Of a stretch of DNA of 64,000 nt, positions 1 through 10,780 are shown piece by piece (position 1 is the stretch's first letter; each line of letters opens with the position of its first letter). Location: assembly GCF_019578655.1 (NCBI RefSeq), contig NC_063260.1:21662888-21726887 (forward strand), given 5' to 3'. The DNA comes from Ricinus communis (Eukaryota > Streptophyta > Magnoliopsida > Malpighiales > Euphorbiaceae). Both the position numbers and the translations under genes were made by a program. Under the pieces are notes generated by a model that did not search any database, had not been told where the DNA came from, and saw only the letters and a program-made list of their open reading frames with translations.

Positions 1-798
1 GATAACAATTTAGCATCTAAATGTCACATACTAAGTTGAAAATTGTTAGTGGACTTGGTCCAACATGGGACCAAAGCTCATAACCTACTGTAAGCCCCAT
101 AAGAGAGTCAGTCCAAAGCAGAACAGGTCCACCTAAAGTATTCTCCTTCATAGGACAAACAATAGCCACCATCAAAACATGATTAACATATCTCTGTAAT
201 TATCTCATACCATCAGTTGTCATAGCAGCTCCAGTCTGCACTAATAAACCCATTGGACACGACACCTAGAGATAGCTACTCCACACCTTAATGTTGCCAC
301 TCAATATATCATGGGACATCCTTCAACCCCCTTAAGGAATTAACCTTTGACCAACCCCAACCCCAATCTTCTTTTACCACAATAGTTAAATTACTGAATT
401 TTAAATATTCTAAGTCCATTAATAATGATAGATAAAGCTCAAATTAAAAGCAGACCATGCTTTCTGTTGGGCAACAGTGTGAACCTAAATCCTATTGTTT
501 TTACTTTTATTTTGCCATTGAAATTAGAAGAACCGTTCTAACAATATGAACTAATTAGCATCACATTCAGATACCATTCCATGTGACCCTTAGGCACACT
601 CAATCAAAGCAATGGACAGCACAACATAAAGGGCAACAAGGTAATTGAAACCCGACAAAGAAAACTAAGTTAAAGCAAAGAATTAATGTCAAAACAATAG
701 CGTTATCATTTTATCAAAAGCATACTCTGCACCCGCGACACGCTATCTCGTATCCTCCCGCAACATGTTTCCTTACTAATCAAACAAACATAGACATA

Positions 799-826
799 CT
801 CTCTCTCTCTCTCTCTCCCTCTCTCC
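799..826. repeat. (CT)n microsatellite
   Basis: Uninterrupted CT dinucleotides followed by CCCT and CTCTCCC variants. A second, similar CT tract lies at 1504-1526 and runs into a C tract. Confidence 0.9.
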
Positions 827-1503
827 CACACTTTTTTACTCCTTTTAAAATATTCCTAAAAAATAACATTACAATTTCATTAAAAAAAAAGGTATCCAAT
901 GATTCAATCTTTAAAGCGCTTTCTCTATCAGTCAAAAATAACACCCGAGAATTTCGGGGTAAGTAAATTATACCAAATTTCCTGTGGAATGACTAAAGTG
1001 ACCTCAATATTGCATAAAGTTAATATTCCTTTTTCACGAGAAAATGCAAAAGGAGAAAATTCAAGCAGAGAGTGAGAAAAAGAAACACGAGGGACTTGCA
1101 ATAAAGCGAAAGCCAAGCGCAAAAGTTCAATCTAGGAGAAGGATTGTGCTCTGTAATTATAATGACGAATTCACCCTTTGAAAAATGAAACTTGACCGAC
1201 TTTTTGATGACGGATAAATGGCTCTTTCGTCTTTGGGGAAAAAAGGCGTTCTCTGCAATAACTGAGTTACTGTATACTGTGTTCGTCGACAAGGATCGAA
1301 GCGAAAGCCGGAACCAGAAATCGAATCCTAAGATCTTGTGTTTCGTGCATTGAAAAGGAAAACGAACCGGAATAAAATATCGAAACACTAAACGATACAC
1401 GATCTAGCGTCACATAGGACATAGAACATAACCAAAAACCAATCTCAATCGTCTATCAGTATGCGTTGCTTTTTATAGTTTTATGTAACGTAACGATTGT
1501 TCT

Positions 1504-1533
1504 TCTCTCTCTCTCTCTCTCTCTCCCCCCCCA
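1504..1533. repeat. (CT)n microsatellite followed by a C tract
   Basis: About eleven CT units run into eight C residues. Short CA-rich sequence follows at about 1540-1556. It lies inside the presumed BEH intron. Confidence 0.9.
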
Positions 1534-1771
1534 ACCACACATACACACACACCACACGCTAACATACGCCACCATTCACCGGGCGCACTTTAGCAAATTT
1601 ATTATATAAAATACATATGTATACAACATTTCCTAGCTAAAGTCGCCGGAAAAGATGCAGATTTCAGATCTGCCGCCGGCGAAGTTGACAACTTCCAGAA
1701 GTTCTCAACTTAACTGCTAAAAGCAAGCTAAAAAAAATTGATCGCAATTTTTGTGTTATATATATAATTAC

Positions 1772-1987
1772 CTTTCTATAAGTAGTGCCATCTTCTTCAA
1801 CTGTCCAACCAGCTTCATTGCAAAGAGCTTTAAGAACTTCATTATTATCGCAGTGTTTGGGTAGCTTATAATTACCGTACATTCTGAGTCCAGCATAGAT
1901 CTTCGCTGCGATCGCTCTTCTTCTCCTTTCTCTTCTCTTGTTATTCTCTCTTTCTTTCCACGTCGGCATTCTTGTCCCCGCTGTCAT
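1772..1987 (-). CDS. BES1/BZR1 homolog (BEH3/BEH4-like), exon 1 only
   Basis: This 72-residue exon is the conserved N-terminal DNA-binding region of the plant BES1/BZR1 family, the transcription factors at the end of brassinosteroid signalling. It shows [20 protein letters not shown] at residues 8-27 (basic region of the atypical bHLH), then [20 protein letters not shown] and EEDGTTYRK. The start is the ATG at 1987; the open frame continues upstream to 2059 but without a further ATG. The exon ends after the Lys of TYRK at a GT donor, which is the usual intron site in the family. The serine-rich GSK3-target domain, PEST region and EAR motif would be in exon 2, which is not in the window. The MTAGTRMP start resembles BEH3/BEH4 more than BZR1 or BES1. 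The family call is sure; the paralog is a guess. Confidence 0.93.
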
Positions 1988-2400
1988 CTCCTCTTTCTCT
2001 TTAACCTTCCCACTCTCTGCCACTAACACTTTCTCTTTCTTAATTTTCCCGAGAAACAAACACGACGTATCAGAAATGAATCCTTTTTTCTTAAAAAAAA
2101 ATAAAAAATTAATATAATTTGTAGTTTTGGTATTCTGGTCAAGGTTTATGCTATGGACTATATGGAGTAGTTAAATGAGAGGGTGTGTGTGGGTTGGGGA
2201 AGGCGAACTAAATATAGAGGGTTTGAGCATTTGACCTTGATAATTTAATGAAATAACGAGATTGCCACTCAAGGAAGTGTCTCCGGGATCACGGTGTGAA
2301 CCACGTGTTTAGGCTTTTTATAAAGGGGAGTGGTGATGGTGATGTAATTGTGGGACTGAGAAAGCGTCAGTGTAACAGATAGGTAAATTTTAAAGACACG
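1988..2400 (-). promoter_or_regulatory. 5' leader and core promoter of the BES1/BZR1 homolog
   Basis: A TATA-like element (TATAAAAA on the minus strand) lies at 2315-2322, about 330 bases before the ATG. A perfect G-box CACGTG lies next to it at 2302-2307. BES1/BZR1 proteins are known to bind G-box/E-box and BRRE elements, so autoregulation is possible, but that is inference from one site. No transcription start was measured. Confidence 0.4.
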
Positions 2401-3062
2401 ATGTCGTTTTTATGATGTGAGGAGCGAGGGGTAGCGTTGGAATCTTAAAACATGTCTTTGTCAGTTTTTTGTTTTTTCTTTTTCTGGAGAAATAAGTGAT
2501 GAACAAGGTTTTGGTAAAGCATATTAATAATTTGGGACACGGTCCATATGGATTTTGGACAAGGTTTTTGGTAAAGCATTTGACTTGAGTTTGACCGCGA
2601 CCCATGCCTATTTGCAATTGCACTTTGTACATTTGCATAAAAGCCAAATGGGCTTATAGTTCGTACAGACACCAAAACTGAGTGTCGAACTTGAACTTGT
2701 ATAGTTGTATTCAAAATGTACAGTAATATTGGTTAATGGCCGACATGGATCTTGTTTGTTATTTATCTTCCACCTCCTTTTACCAAATTTTTTTTACCTT
2801 TCCCCCAATCTTTTTTGTCTTTTCTTTTCCTTTTTTTACAATCGTTAACGAGAAGATGGATCCATGATCGCCTTAATTGATGGGTCTTCTAAAAGTATAG
2901 CTTGGACCAAAGTTTCTTCAACGAACAAGTTGGCTATAAATCTCAAGAGGGTCTGGAAATATATGTGATGAGTCTCCTTTTATTAGGTATGTATGTGACA
3001 AAAAATATAATTCACTGTGCTTCTCTTAAGGTATTATTTTTTTTATTTTTTTAAAAAAGGAA

Positions 3063-3159
3063 CAGTAAAAGTAATGGTGTCGTTGTATAAGTTTGGAAAT
3101 GTATAAAAAAAAAGAGCAGTAAAAGTAATGGTGTCGTTGTATAAGTTTGGAAATGTATA
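3063..3159. repeat. Tandem duplication, 43-bp unit
   Basis: Two identical 43-base copies, 3063-3105 and 3117-3159, begin CAGTAAAAGTAATGGTGTCG and end GTATA. They are separated by an A-rich 11-base spacer (period 54). No mismatch is visible, so the duplication looks recent. Confidence 0.95.
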
Positions 3160-5624
3160 CATCTGCAATGCTTAATCTGGAAGTCTAGTATAGACCTCTT
3201 CAAAATCGTCCAGACAACAGGACTGGACTGGTTGTTGAAATTGAAGTATAAAACAACAAATTAACTGCAGTAGCAAGTGTAATTACTAACAGTAAAATTC
3301 AATGCTAAAAATCAGAGCTAGCAGTGCCCAAGATCCAATGAGAACGCGGAAATAGGGAGTGATGACATGTGGTGGGGGCAAGTGCGAGGGATGTTTGCGG
3401 GCGGGACCCCAGTTACAGTATAAGCGAGAGGGGAGGCAACGGGGGTTGGGTATTGTTGTCTTAGACCGATTAGGGTATGGCCCGTAAAGTGATTGCTGTG
3501 TCACTTTTGTCAGCCTGTGCAACACAATATAAAAGAGTATTGTGCATGTACGCTATGTGTTTGGTTAAGTTGTAGCTGTAGTATGGAGGGGTTAGCGGTG
3601 GCCTCTGTATTATCTATCATCTATTATCCTTTAAAGTATTTTCTTTACGTATTGAAGTAATATGTTTAATCCTTTCAATCTCTCCCCCATCACGTGATGG
3701 TGCCCCCCAAACACTGCCCCTTTAGCGTGAGAAATAAGAGTGCTGTATGATTAGAGAGCCCAGGTGGGTTTCTCTGGGGTAATTTCGGACATTACTTGTT
3801 TATTAATAATTTTGAAAAGGGTTGGTGGCGGTGGCTGTAGGTCCGGCTTTGGTTTGTGCCTCCTTCGGCTTCTACGATAGGCGATTGATGATTGATCACC
3901 TTCAATTCAAGGATCCTCGCTTTCACTTTTGTGCAGTGAAAACTCTGTAAAAAGTAGTGCCACTCACCTATGCCCCTATATCACCATTATTATTTATGAT
4001 TACTATTATTATGCTGTTGTCATGACCCAATTTCTTGCTTCACTTTTTCATAAAAAAACAAAAATGATAAGTGTATGAAAGGAAAGACTAATCATTTTTA
4101 ATTATTCTAATAATCTTTTCTAACATGAAAAGGAGTAACAATTTTGTTTATGGTAAAGTTATATTAATCTTTCTAGTGAAAGAAAGAAGGTATTATATGT
4201 ATGCCCAAAGAACAAAAAGAAATTCAAAATATTATTGTTGAGAAAATTTGATTAAGTTGTTATTTATTTTTGAAGTAAAATAAAAATATTTATAAAGAAG
4301 CAAAGTGAAATGATAGGATTAGGTACTGCAGAGTAAGATAAGGGCGTGGTGGAGTGTTGATGCCACTCCACAGCAGCAGTCATAATCCCAAAATTTCAAC
4401 TATACCAGCTACCACACGTGCGCCGCGGACTCCAACCGGTCATCAATGAACTTTATTGGAATCCTACCATTGGGTCCGCTACAGGCCTGTTAAATGTTAT
4501 TGTGTTACGAGGACGTACGTTTATGTGAAATACAACACACGTTTACCTTTCGTTTTTCAATTTTAAATCCCAAATTACACGACACGAAGGATAAAATTTG
4601 TGTTTTAGTATATACTGTTCCTGGATCGCAACACCATACTGATGATGATGATTCCCCCACCTTTTTCGAACCAACCGGTGATTCCACCTTCAATCTTCAA
4701 CTCTGTGTCTTAAAAATATTCTATAATTTTACATCTTCTTGTCTTGCGAGTACTAAATAATATCGCTTGGATGGGACTGCTACTGATTATTCATACAGTG
4801 TGTTTAGATTCTTTCAGTTTAATATATTATTTTCCTAATTTCATTCCTAACGATACCCAAAGTTTTCGTGCAAAATAATAATTATAAACAATTTGTTCCT
4901 ATATCAAGAATAATTCTCATTCTGTTAAACTATATTAAGAATAATTCTTTAATATTATCACAGCGAATTCTCATCATTTAATTTATTCTCTTGAATTATA
5001 AGTCAAATTTCAAATTTCATTTTATAGGAGAAGAAATATGTTTTTGATTGATTTAAGTATTTTGATCGAAAAAAATCTTTTTTTATATTTTTGAATTTTG
5101 AAAAGAATTGCTTAAAGCCGGTCATAGGCGAAATAGAATCAATTAGCTTAGTTTTCATATGAGTAGGCTCATAATAGAGCCTTTAACTGAACTCTTCTTA
5201 TCAACAATTATTTTATCTCTCGAGTTAAAAGAAAAAACCCTCAACATTCATCTTTATCCATTCAAAAACAATTTTTCAATATTATAAGAGTGAATTTTCA
5301 TTATTAAAACTATTCTATTGAACCTTAACCTTTAAAATTTATTTATTTATATTATTGATAATGACATAAGGTTTTAAATGCATTTTAAATATCATGTATG
5401 CTTTTATTAACTAGTTGTTGCTATTGTTTCTATTATAAATAATTTTAATTTGTAGAATAAAAATTATATTTTTTAATTAAAATATAGTTATGTGAATAAT
5501 ATTTAAAAATTACGTGTCAAATCTATTAAATGAAAGATATAACTAATTATATATGAAATAAGATTAGAATTTTTTGTTACTTTTTATTTATATTTGATAG
5601 TTAATATTTTTAATTACAATAAAG

Positions 5625-5719
5625 AATAAGTCTATACATCACAAGCCATATCATCCTAGACAGAGATTATCACAAGTATTAAAGTTTTTAAGGATGATAT
5701 GGCCTGCGATGCACTTATT
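5625..5719. repeat. Imperfect inverted repeat (fold-back or MITE-like)
   Basis: The left arm (about 5625-5658) and right arm (about 5688-5719) are inverted copies. The outer ends are AATAAGT and ACTTATT, and the inner core GCCATATCATCCT pairs with AGGATGATATGGC. The arms differ by a small indel and a few substitutions, and the loop is about 30 bases. It could be a short MITE or a fossil hairpin. I see no clear target-site duplication. Confidence 0.7.
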
Positions 5720-6465
5720 GTTTTATATAGTAGAAATTTTAAAATTATTATCTTACCCGATGTCATGTTATTAAAATTGTACCGTAAATTTTAATGTAAG
5801 ATTTTCTTAAAATAAAACTAATATTTAGATTATTAAAATGATTTAAATTAAAAATAAAAAACTAATTTGATATAAAGTATAAAATTCGCTGAACTCCTAA
5901 GCAGTCAACCTTTTAAAATTCTTTCCGGGGCTTCTCAATCAGATAAGGTATGCAGGACAAGTAGTAAAGTTATGATATTTGTTAGAAGCAATGTGACAAT
6001 ATTCATCACCCTCCTCACTAGCTAGCTACTCCTATTTTTCTATAGCTTCTGAGTATAACTCATGCCAAAAGAATTTGATGTTGAGTTACACTCCTTGTAA
6101 ACACAATTTTGTATCAACTATTCATTTCCATTTTAGCTCTACAAATCCAGTAATTTGGCCTATGTATTACTTTGCCTCCTTCAATTTATTTATTTGAGTT
6201 GTTTATTAATGTTATAGAGAAATTATTTGATGAGATATATGCTTATACCACCTAGGTAGTAGCTTAGTTACGAGATATGCTTTTAGATGATAGGCCTTTT
6301 CGAGGTATTATGCTTTTAATAAAACTTTTTGAGTCACGCATTGATTGAGTCTTTTCCATTTAGTCTTTAGATTTTCAAACTAAGCTATGACTGTTCAAAA
6401 CTTTTAAAATAAAAAAAATCTAATATGATCACACTCAATAAAGATTACTACATTTACTGTCTTCT

Positions 6466-6468
<3 letters not shown>

Positions 6469-6509
<41 letters not shown>
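6469..6509. repeat. (TA)n microsatellite
   Basis: An uninterrupted run of about twenty TA units. Confidence 0.97.
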
Positions 6510-6513
<4 letters not shown>

Positions 6514-6829
6514 TTATTTTTCTTTATTGTGATTAATTAATTATCACTTTTATCAAATTTAAGATGAAATAAAGATATCGACTTTAGATAGTGATCTTTT
6601 CTTTCATTTGTTTTTCCAGAAGTTCATTTTTTTGCTCATAATAAAAGGCCTGCAATTGGCATTTCAAGTTGTTTTATTTTCAGATTCTATAGTTAAGTAC
6701 AAGAGATGGACAAAATAGAAAGAGAAAAAATGACTTGTCCACAATCGCACTTTTATGTACTAAAAAAAAAAGTATGCACCATGATTTTATATGGTACAAT
6801 ATGTTACTATTTTTACATATAAAATTTTT

Positions 6830-7330
6830 CTTTGATACCTATACTTAATTTTAACACATAAAATTTATATTTATATGTAGTATTATAAATATTTTTATTA
6901 ATTTACTAATTAATAAATTATATTTTTAACTAAATTATTAGTTTAATTTTAAAAATATTATTTTTATTATATTTTAAATATTATATTAATAAATAAACTG
7001 AATTATGATAATAATACTAATTTTAAAAAATAAAATTTTAAATTATATTTTTAATATTATATTAACTAATAAGCTAATTTTATAACTACACGATAACTTT
7101 AATTATAAAAATAGTAATAACAAATATATTTTTAGTATTAATTTATATAATATTAGAAATTAATTTAAAAATATTTTTAATATTTTATAATTTTGCACTA
7201 ATTTAATTTTAAATTTCAAATTTTTTAAAAACAATTAAAAATATGTAACCTATTAATATTTTTTACAAATTATCATTAAATAGTCATAAATATTATTAAA
7301 TCTTTTATATATCTAATTTTATAATTAAAA
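6830..7330. repeat. Diverged AT-rich repeat, copy 1
   Basis: This very AT-rich block has loose internal periodicity of about 80-95 bases. The element AACTAATAAGCTAATTTT, then an ACACGATAACTT-like segment, then TAGTATTAATTTATATAATA, reappears in diverged form at about 27860-27965. This points to a dispersed repeat family. The boundaries are approximate. Confidence 0.5.
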
Positions 7331-7785
7331 TAATATGTAAATAATTAGTTTATTTTAGTTTGGTATATTGACTCTTTTAATGTAAAGTTCTATCACTTAT
7401 ATGGGACTCAATTATTTTGTTACTATTCTTTATTATGTTGAAAATCCGATCTTTTACTTTAAAATTATAAAATTCCATTGCTAATGTTGTCATAAATATG
7501 CAATATATGGAGAGGGAAAATTTATAACATACCAATATGATTAAATATTTTTACCACTTGACAGTAAATTTATGTTGACGTAATTCTTAGTACTGAGTCA
7601 TTGGCATCTACCAGAATTTGATAAAAGTTTTCTCATTTAGAATTTTAGCATTTTAGAGATAAAATTAGCAGACATTGAAGAGAGAGAGAGAGAGATGAGA
7701 AATACTGTAGACAGGACTCAGGGGGATAAGCGTGATATGGTGGGGTGGGGACCACTAACTAATGTAAGAGGAGGTGGGTCTACAT

Positions 7786-7786
<1 letters not shown>

Positions 7787-7820
<34 letters not shown>
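7787..7820. repeat. (CA)n microsatellite
   Basis: Seventeen uninterrupted CA units. Confidence 0.97.
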
Positions 7821-7821
<1 letters not shown>

Positions 7822-8165
7822 GAGTAATTATATCCGTTAACTGGTGGGGTCACGTGATGCCCGATACGCCCGCCACCCACGAGGCACTGCACCCCCCTTG
7901 CGTGCTTTCCTTTTCATAACGGTGAATTTTCTTTTTCCTTTTCTCTTTTCAATTCTTTGCCTTAACTGTTTTCCGACGGACCTATGATTGTCCCTAAAAT
8001 ATAAAATATCTCTCTCTTTGTACATATGCATTGCATATATTGTCATATTAACCCTATTTCATTTTAAGAATATTGAAAAAATTAAATGGGGTCAAATCAT
8101 AATAAACACGATAATATTAATTTATTGAAGGTTTTATGTGCAATAAATTAGTCATCTTTTATTAT

Positions 8166-8397
8166 TGTTGGAAAAGAAAGGAAGTCAGAAACTCAAGAGG
8201 ACTCACAGAACATTTCTTCCTTTGCAGGAAAGGTCACTTCAACCCATACTCATAACAGAAAGAGCTGTTAGGCAACCGTTAGAGTAGTTTTCTCAATACA
8301 ACAAATCTTGTATATATATCAAACAGCTTCCTGTAAAGAACTCAGAATTTTTTCACATATACAAACTACACAACATTCTTCATTGTTTTATTTTTCA
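8166..8397 (+). repeat. 5' LTR of copia-A
   Basis: It starts TGTTGGAAAAG and ends TTTTTCA, the TG...CA ends of an LTR. It matches the 3' LTR at 12887-13179 apart from scattered substitutions and an internal deletion of about 61 bases after GAGGACTCA. A TATA-like element (TTGTATATATAT) lies near 8309-8320. The flanks (ATTAT on the left, TAATT on the right of the element) do not form a clear target-site duplication. Confidence 0.95.
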
Positions 8398-8399
8398 TA

Positions 8400-8410
8400 T
8401 GGTATCAGAA
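8400..8410 (+). other. Primer-binding site of copia-A
   Basis: TGGTATCAGAA follows the 5' LTR by two bases. It matches the complement of the initiator tRNA-Met 3' end used by plant copia elements. Copia-B carries the fuller form TGGTATCAGAGC at 50008-50019. Confidence 0.85.
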
Positions 8411-8461
8411 TATGTTTAACCTGTGCTCATCACTTACCCAAAAATCCCTTCTCAGTCAGCC

Positions 8462-9799
8462 ATGTCTCAAAATGACAGGTTAACCAACATCATACTCAAG
8501 GGAAACTCAAATTATTTCGAATGGTAAAAAACAGTGTTTATTGCCCTCAGTGGCAGGAAAAAACTAGGGTATATCACAGGGACAAAGCAAAGGCCGAAGC
8601 CTCAAAGATCAAAAGCACCGACAGAAGAAGAGATCGAAAAATTAGAGGAGTGGCAGACAACAGACCATTTGGTCATGTCAATGCTCACAAACACTATGGA
8701 GCCTCAAATTTCTCGTCTATGCATTTTAATGGAATCGTCAAAATTAATTTGGAAAAAAATGCAGAGTCTCTACTGTCATCAATACAATTTCGCTCACATT
8801 TTCAGGCTTAAACAAGAGTTATCCCAAATCAATCAAGGAACAAAAAATTCTTCTCAATATGCAACAGAGATACTTATAAGGTGGGAAGAGTTGCAGAATT
8901 ATCTTCCGCCTTCAAACGACCCAGACGAAATTCAAAAAAGATCAGAACAGGATCTTGTGTATACTTACCTTGGAGGTCTAGACTCAAGCTATGAAAGCTT
9001 GAGATCCCAGATCCTCCTCGCGTCTGACCTCCCTAAAATCGACGAGGTAATTGCTAGTGTTCAACGCGAAGAAACCAGGAGAAACACCATGAACCCCCCT
9101 TCAAATCTCAACGACAGCCATGCCTACAATTCCCGAAGAGACGTGCCTAGGCAGCGAGGAGGACCAGGCACCATCGCTCGCTGTGACCACTGCCAAAGGC
9201 AGGGTCACTCGCATGATGGCTGTTGGTTCCTCTACCCGCACATGAGGCCGTCTCGGGGAGGAGGGGAAGGCGCTGGCGCTGGCGTTGGAAGCATGAGGCG
9301 AGGGGGGAGAGAAGGAAAAAGGGGCGTTGGCGGCCGAAGGGAGGGATTTCATGTTGAGAGTGAAGAGTTAGGGTTAGGGTCAGGGAAAGAAGTAAAAGAT
9401 GTTTATAATGGGTCCAAATGGCTCCCGACCCGACCCATCGTCCGACCCAAAATTCAGACCCGGCAACATGTAGACCCAACCCGGAGTGAGACTGGCCCAA
9501 TTGTGTTTCAAGCCCACTCATCTGGGTCCAGTCCAACTCATCATCTAGCCCATCCGACTTTGGGCCATCAGGCCCATCCTACTCCACTAGCCCGACAGGC
9601 CCAGCAGCACAGTCAGGCACACATCACAGCCCAAGCCCAGCAGCTCAACCATGCCCACATAGCAGAAATTCTGGCCCAACTTCAAGCCTTGGTTCAGCAA
9701 CCCCATGGGTTCGGGTCTTCCCAGCCCGATAGGACAGGTTCGGTTCAAACCATTTTAAATTCAGTTCAAAAAAATACAAAATCCTGTCAACAAGCCTGA
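8462..9799 (+). pseudogene. copia-A gag (capsid/nucleocapsid), broken
   Basis: The frame opens at the ATG at 8462. An in-frame TAA at 8525 cuts it after about 21 codons, and it then stays open to a TGA at 9797. It encodes a copia gag with the zinc knuckle CDHCQRQGHSHDGC (CX2CX4HX4C) at about 9183-9224, followed by a Gly/Arg-rich and then a His/Ala/Gln-rich tail. In live relatives gag packages the RNA. Here two nonsense changes prevent a full product. The motif TTAGGGTTAGGG near 9368 is just coding sequence. Confidence 0.92.
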
Positions 9800-10780
9800 A
9801 TTATTGACTCTGGAGCAACAAATCACATGACTTGGGATCCCACAAAATTACACAAAATTAATTCTATCAGGGATCCCCAGCATGTGACAGTTGCTAATGG
9901 AAACAAAGTCAAAATTCAAGAATATGACACCACTAATTTATTTAATTCCAATCTTACAGATATTTTATTCCTGCCTGATTTTAAATCTAACCTTTTATCT
10001 GTTAGCAAAATAACTCATGATTTAAACTGTAACGTTATCTTCTCACCATCTTCAGTTATATTTCAGGATCGAGCTTCCGGGAAGACGATTGGTAAAGGAC
10101 ACCTAGAAAATGGCCTTTATTATCTTCATAATCCTCCCAAGAAATGTTTTGTTTCAACCAATCCCACCCAAGGCATGCTAATGCATCAAAGATTTGGGCA
10201 TCCTTCCGACAATGTTTTAAATAAATTATTTTGTTACAATTTGAACTCTTGTAATTGTGATATGTGTAAATTCTCTAAACACTCTCGATTACCTTTTTCC
10301 CTATCATCTAGCATGTCTGAAAATATTTTCGATTTAATACATTCAGATGTTTGGGGACCTGCCCTCGTTACTGCATACAACCATTTTAGATACTTTGTTA
10401 CCTTTATCGATGATTACTCTCGCACCACCTGAATCTATTTATTAAAAGGAAAAAATGAAGTTTTTCCACACTTCCAAGAACTTTTTAATTTCATCAAAAC
10501 TGAGTATAATACAAAATTAAAAATATTTCGCTCCGATAATGGTACAGAATATATAAATTAAAATTTCTCCACCTTTTTTATACAACATGAAATTTTGCAT
10601 CAAACCACATGTGTTAATACTCCCGAACAAAATGGTGTTTCTGAACTAAAAATAGACATCTTCTCAATGTCACTCGCACTCTCCTTTTTCAAAATAACGT
10701 CCCCTCTGCATTTTGGTCGGATGCCCTCTTAACCGCCGCTTATCTTATCAATCGTTTACCCTTTGTCATATTAAAAAATA
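9800..10780 (+). pseudogene. copia-A protease and integrase, broken
   Basis: The protease signature DSGAT is intact at 9806-9820, but a TGA sits just before it at 9797. The integrase follows with its HHCC-type zinc region (HQRFGHPS...CDMCKFSKH) and the core around LIHSDVWGP, FIDDYSRTT and RSDNGTEY. Stops occur at 10430 (TGA where TGG is expected) and 10559 (TAA), and the frame shifts near 10650 inside the conserved EQNG...NRHLLN segment. Integration activity is lost. Confidence 0.9.

Larger units (their letters stand above)
1..1771 (-). other. Intron 1 of the BES1/BZR1-homolog gene (right part) or flanking DNA
   Basis: The exon at 1772-1987 ends in a clean GT donor at 1771-1770 on the minus strand, so this stretch should be intron. 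The expected second exon of the family, a long Ser/Pro-rich coding block, is not seen in any minus frame here. It probably lies beyond the left edge, which makes the intron at least 1.77 kb. The stretch contains CT microsatellites at about 799-826 and 1504-1526. No other gene is supported. Confidence 0.55.
2401..8165. other. AT-rich intergenic region
   Basis: No gene is supported over this stretch. Short open frames at 3286-3525 (minus) and 4494-4760 (plus, 88 codons from an ATG) match no family I recognise and have no splice or promoter support. The region holds a 43-bp tandem duplication (3063-3159), a fold-back (5625-5719), a TA tract (6469-6509), a decayed AT-rich repeat (about 6830-7330), a short GA tract (7681-7694) and a CA tract (7787-7820). 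Confidence 0.7.

Noticed and set aside
3286..3525. 79-codon minus frame
   Set aside because: No family resemblance and no nearby splice partners.
4494..4760. 88-codon ATG-initiated plus frame
   Set aside because: No recognisable family, signal peptide or splice context; composition like the surrounding intergenic DNA.
9367..9378. TTAGGGTTAGGG, telomere-like
   Set aside because: Only two units inside the coding region of a retrotransposon gag; not a telomeric array.
9101..9536. Minus-strand frames of 83 and 129 codons
   Set aside because: They are shadows of the copia-A gag reading frame on the plus strand.
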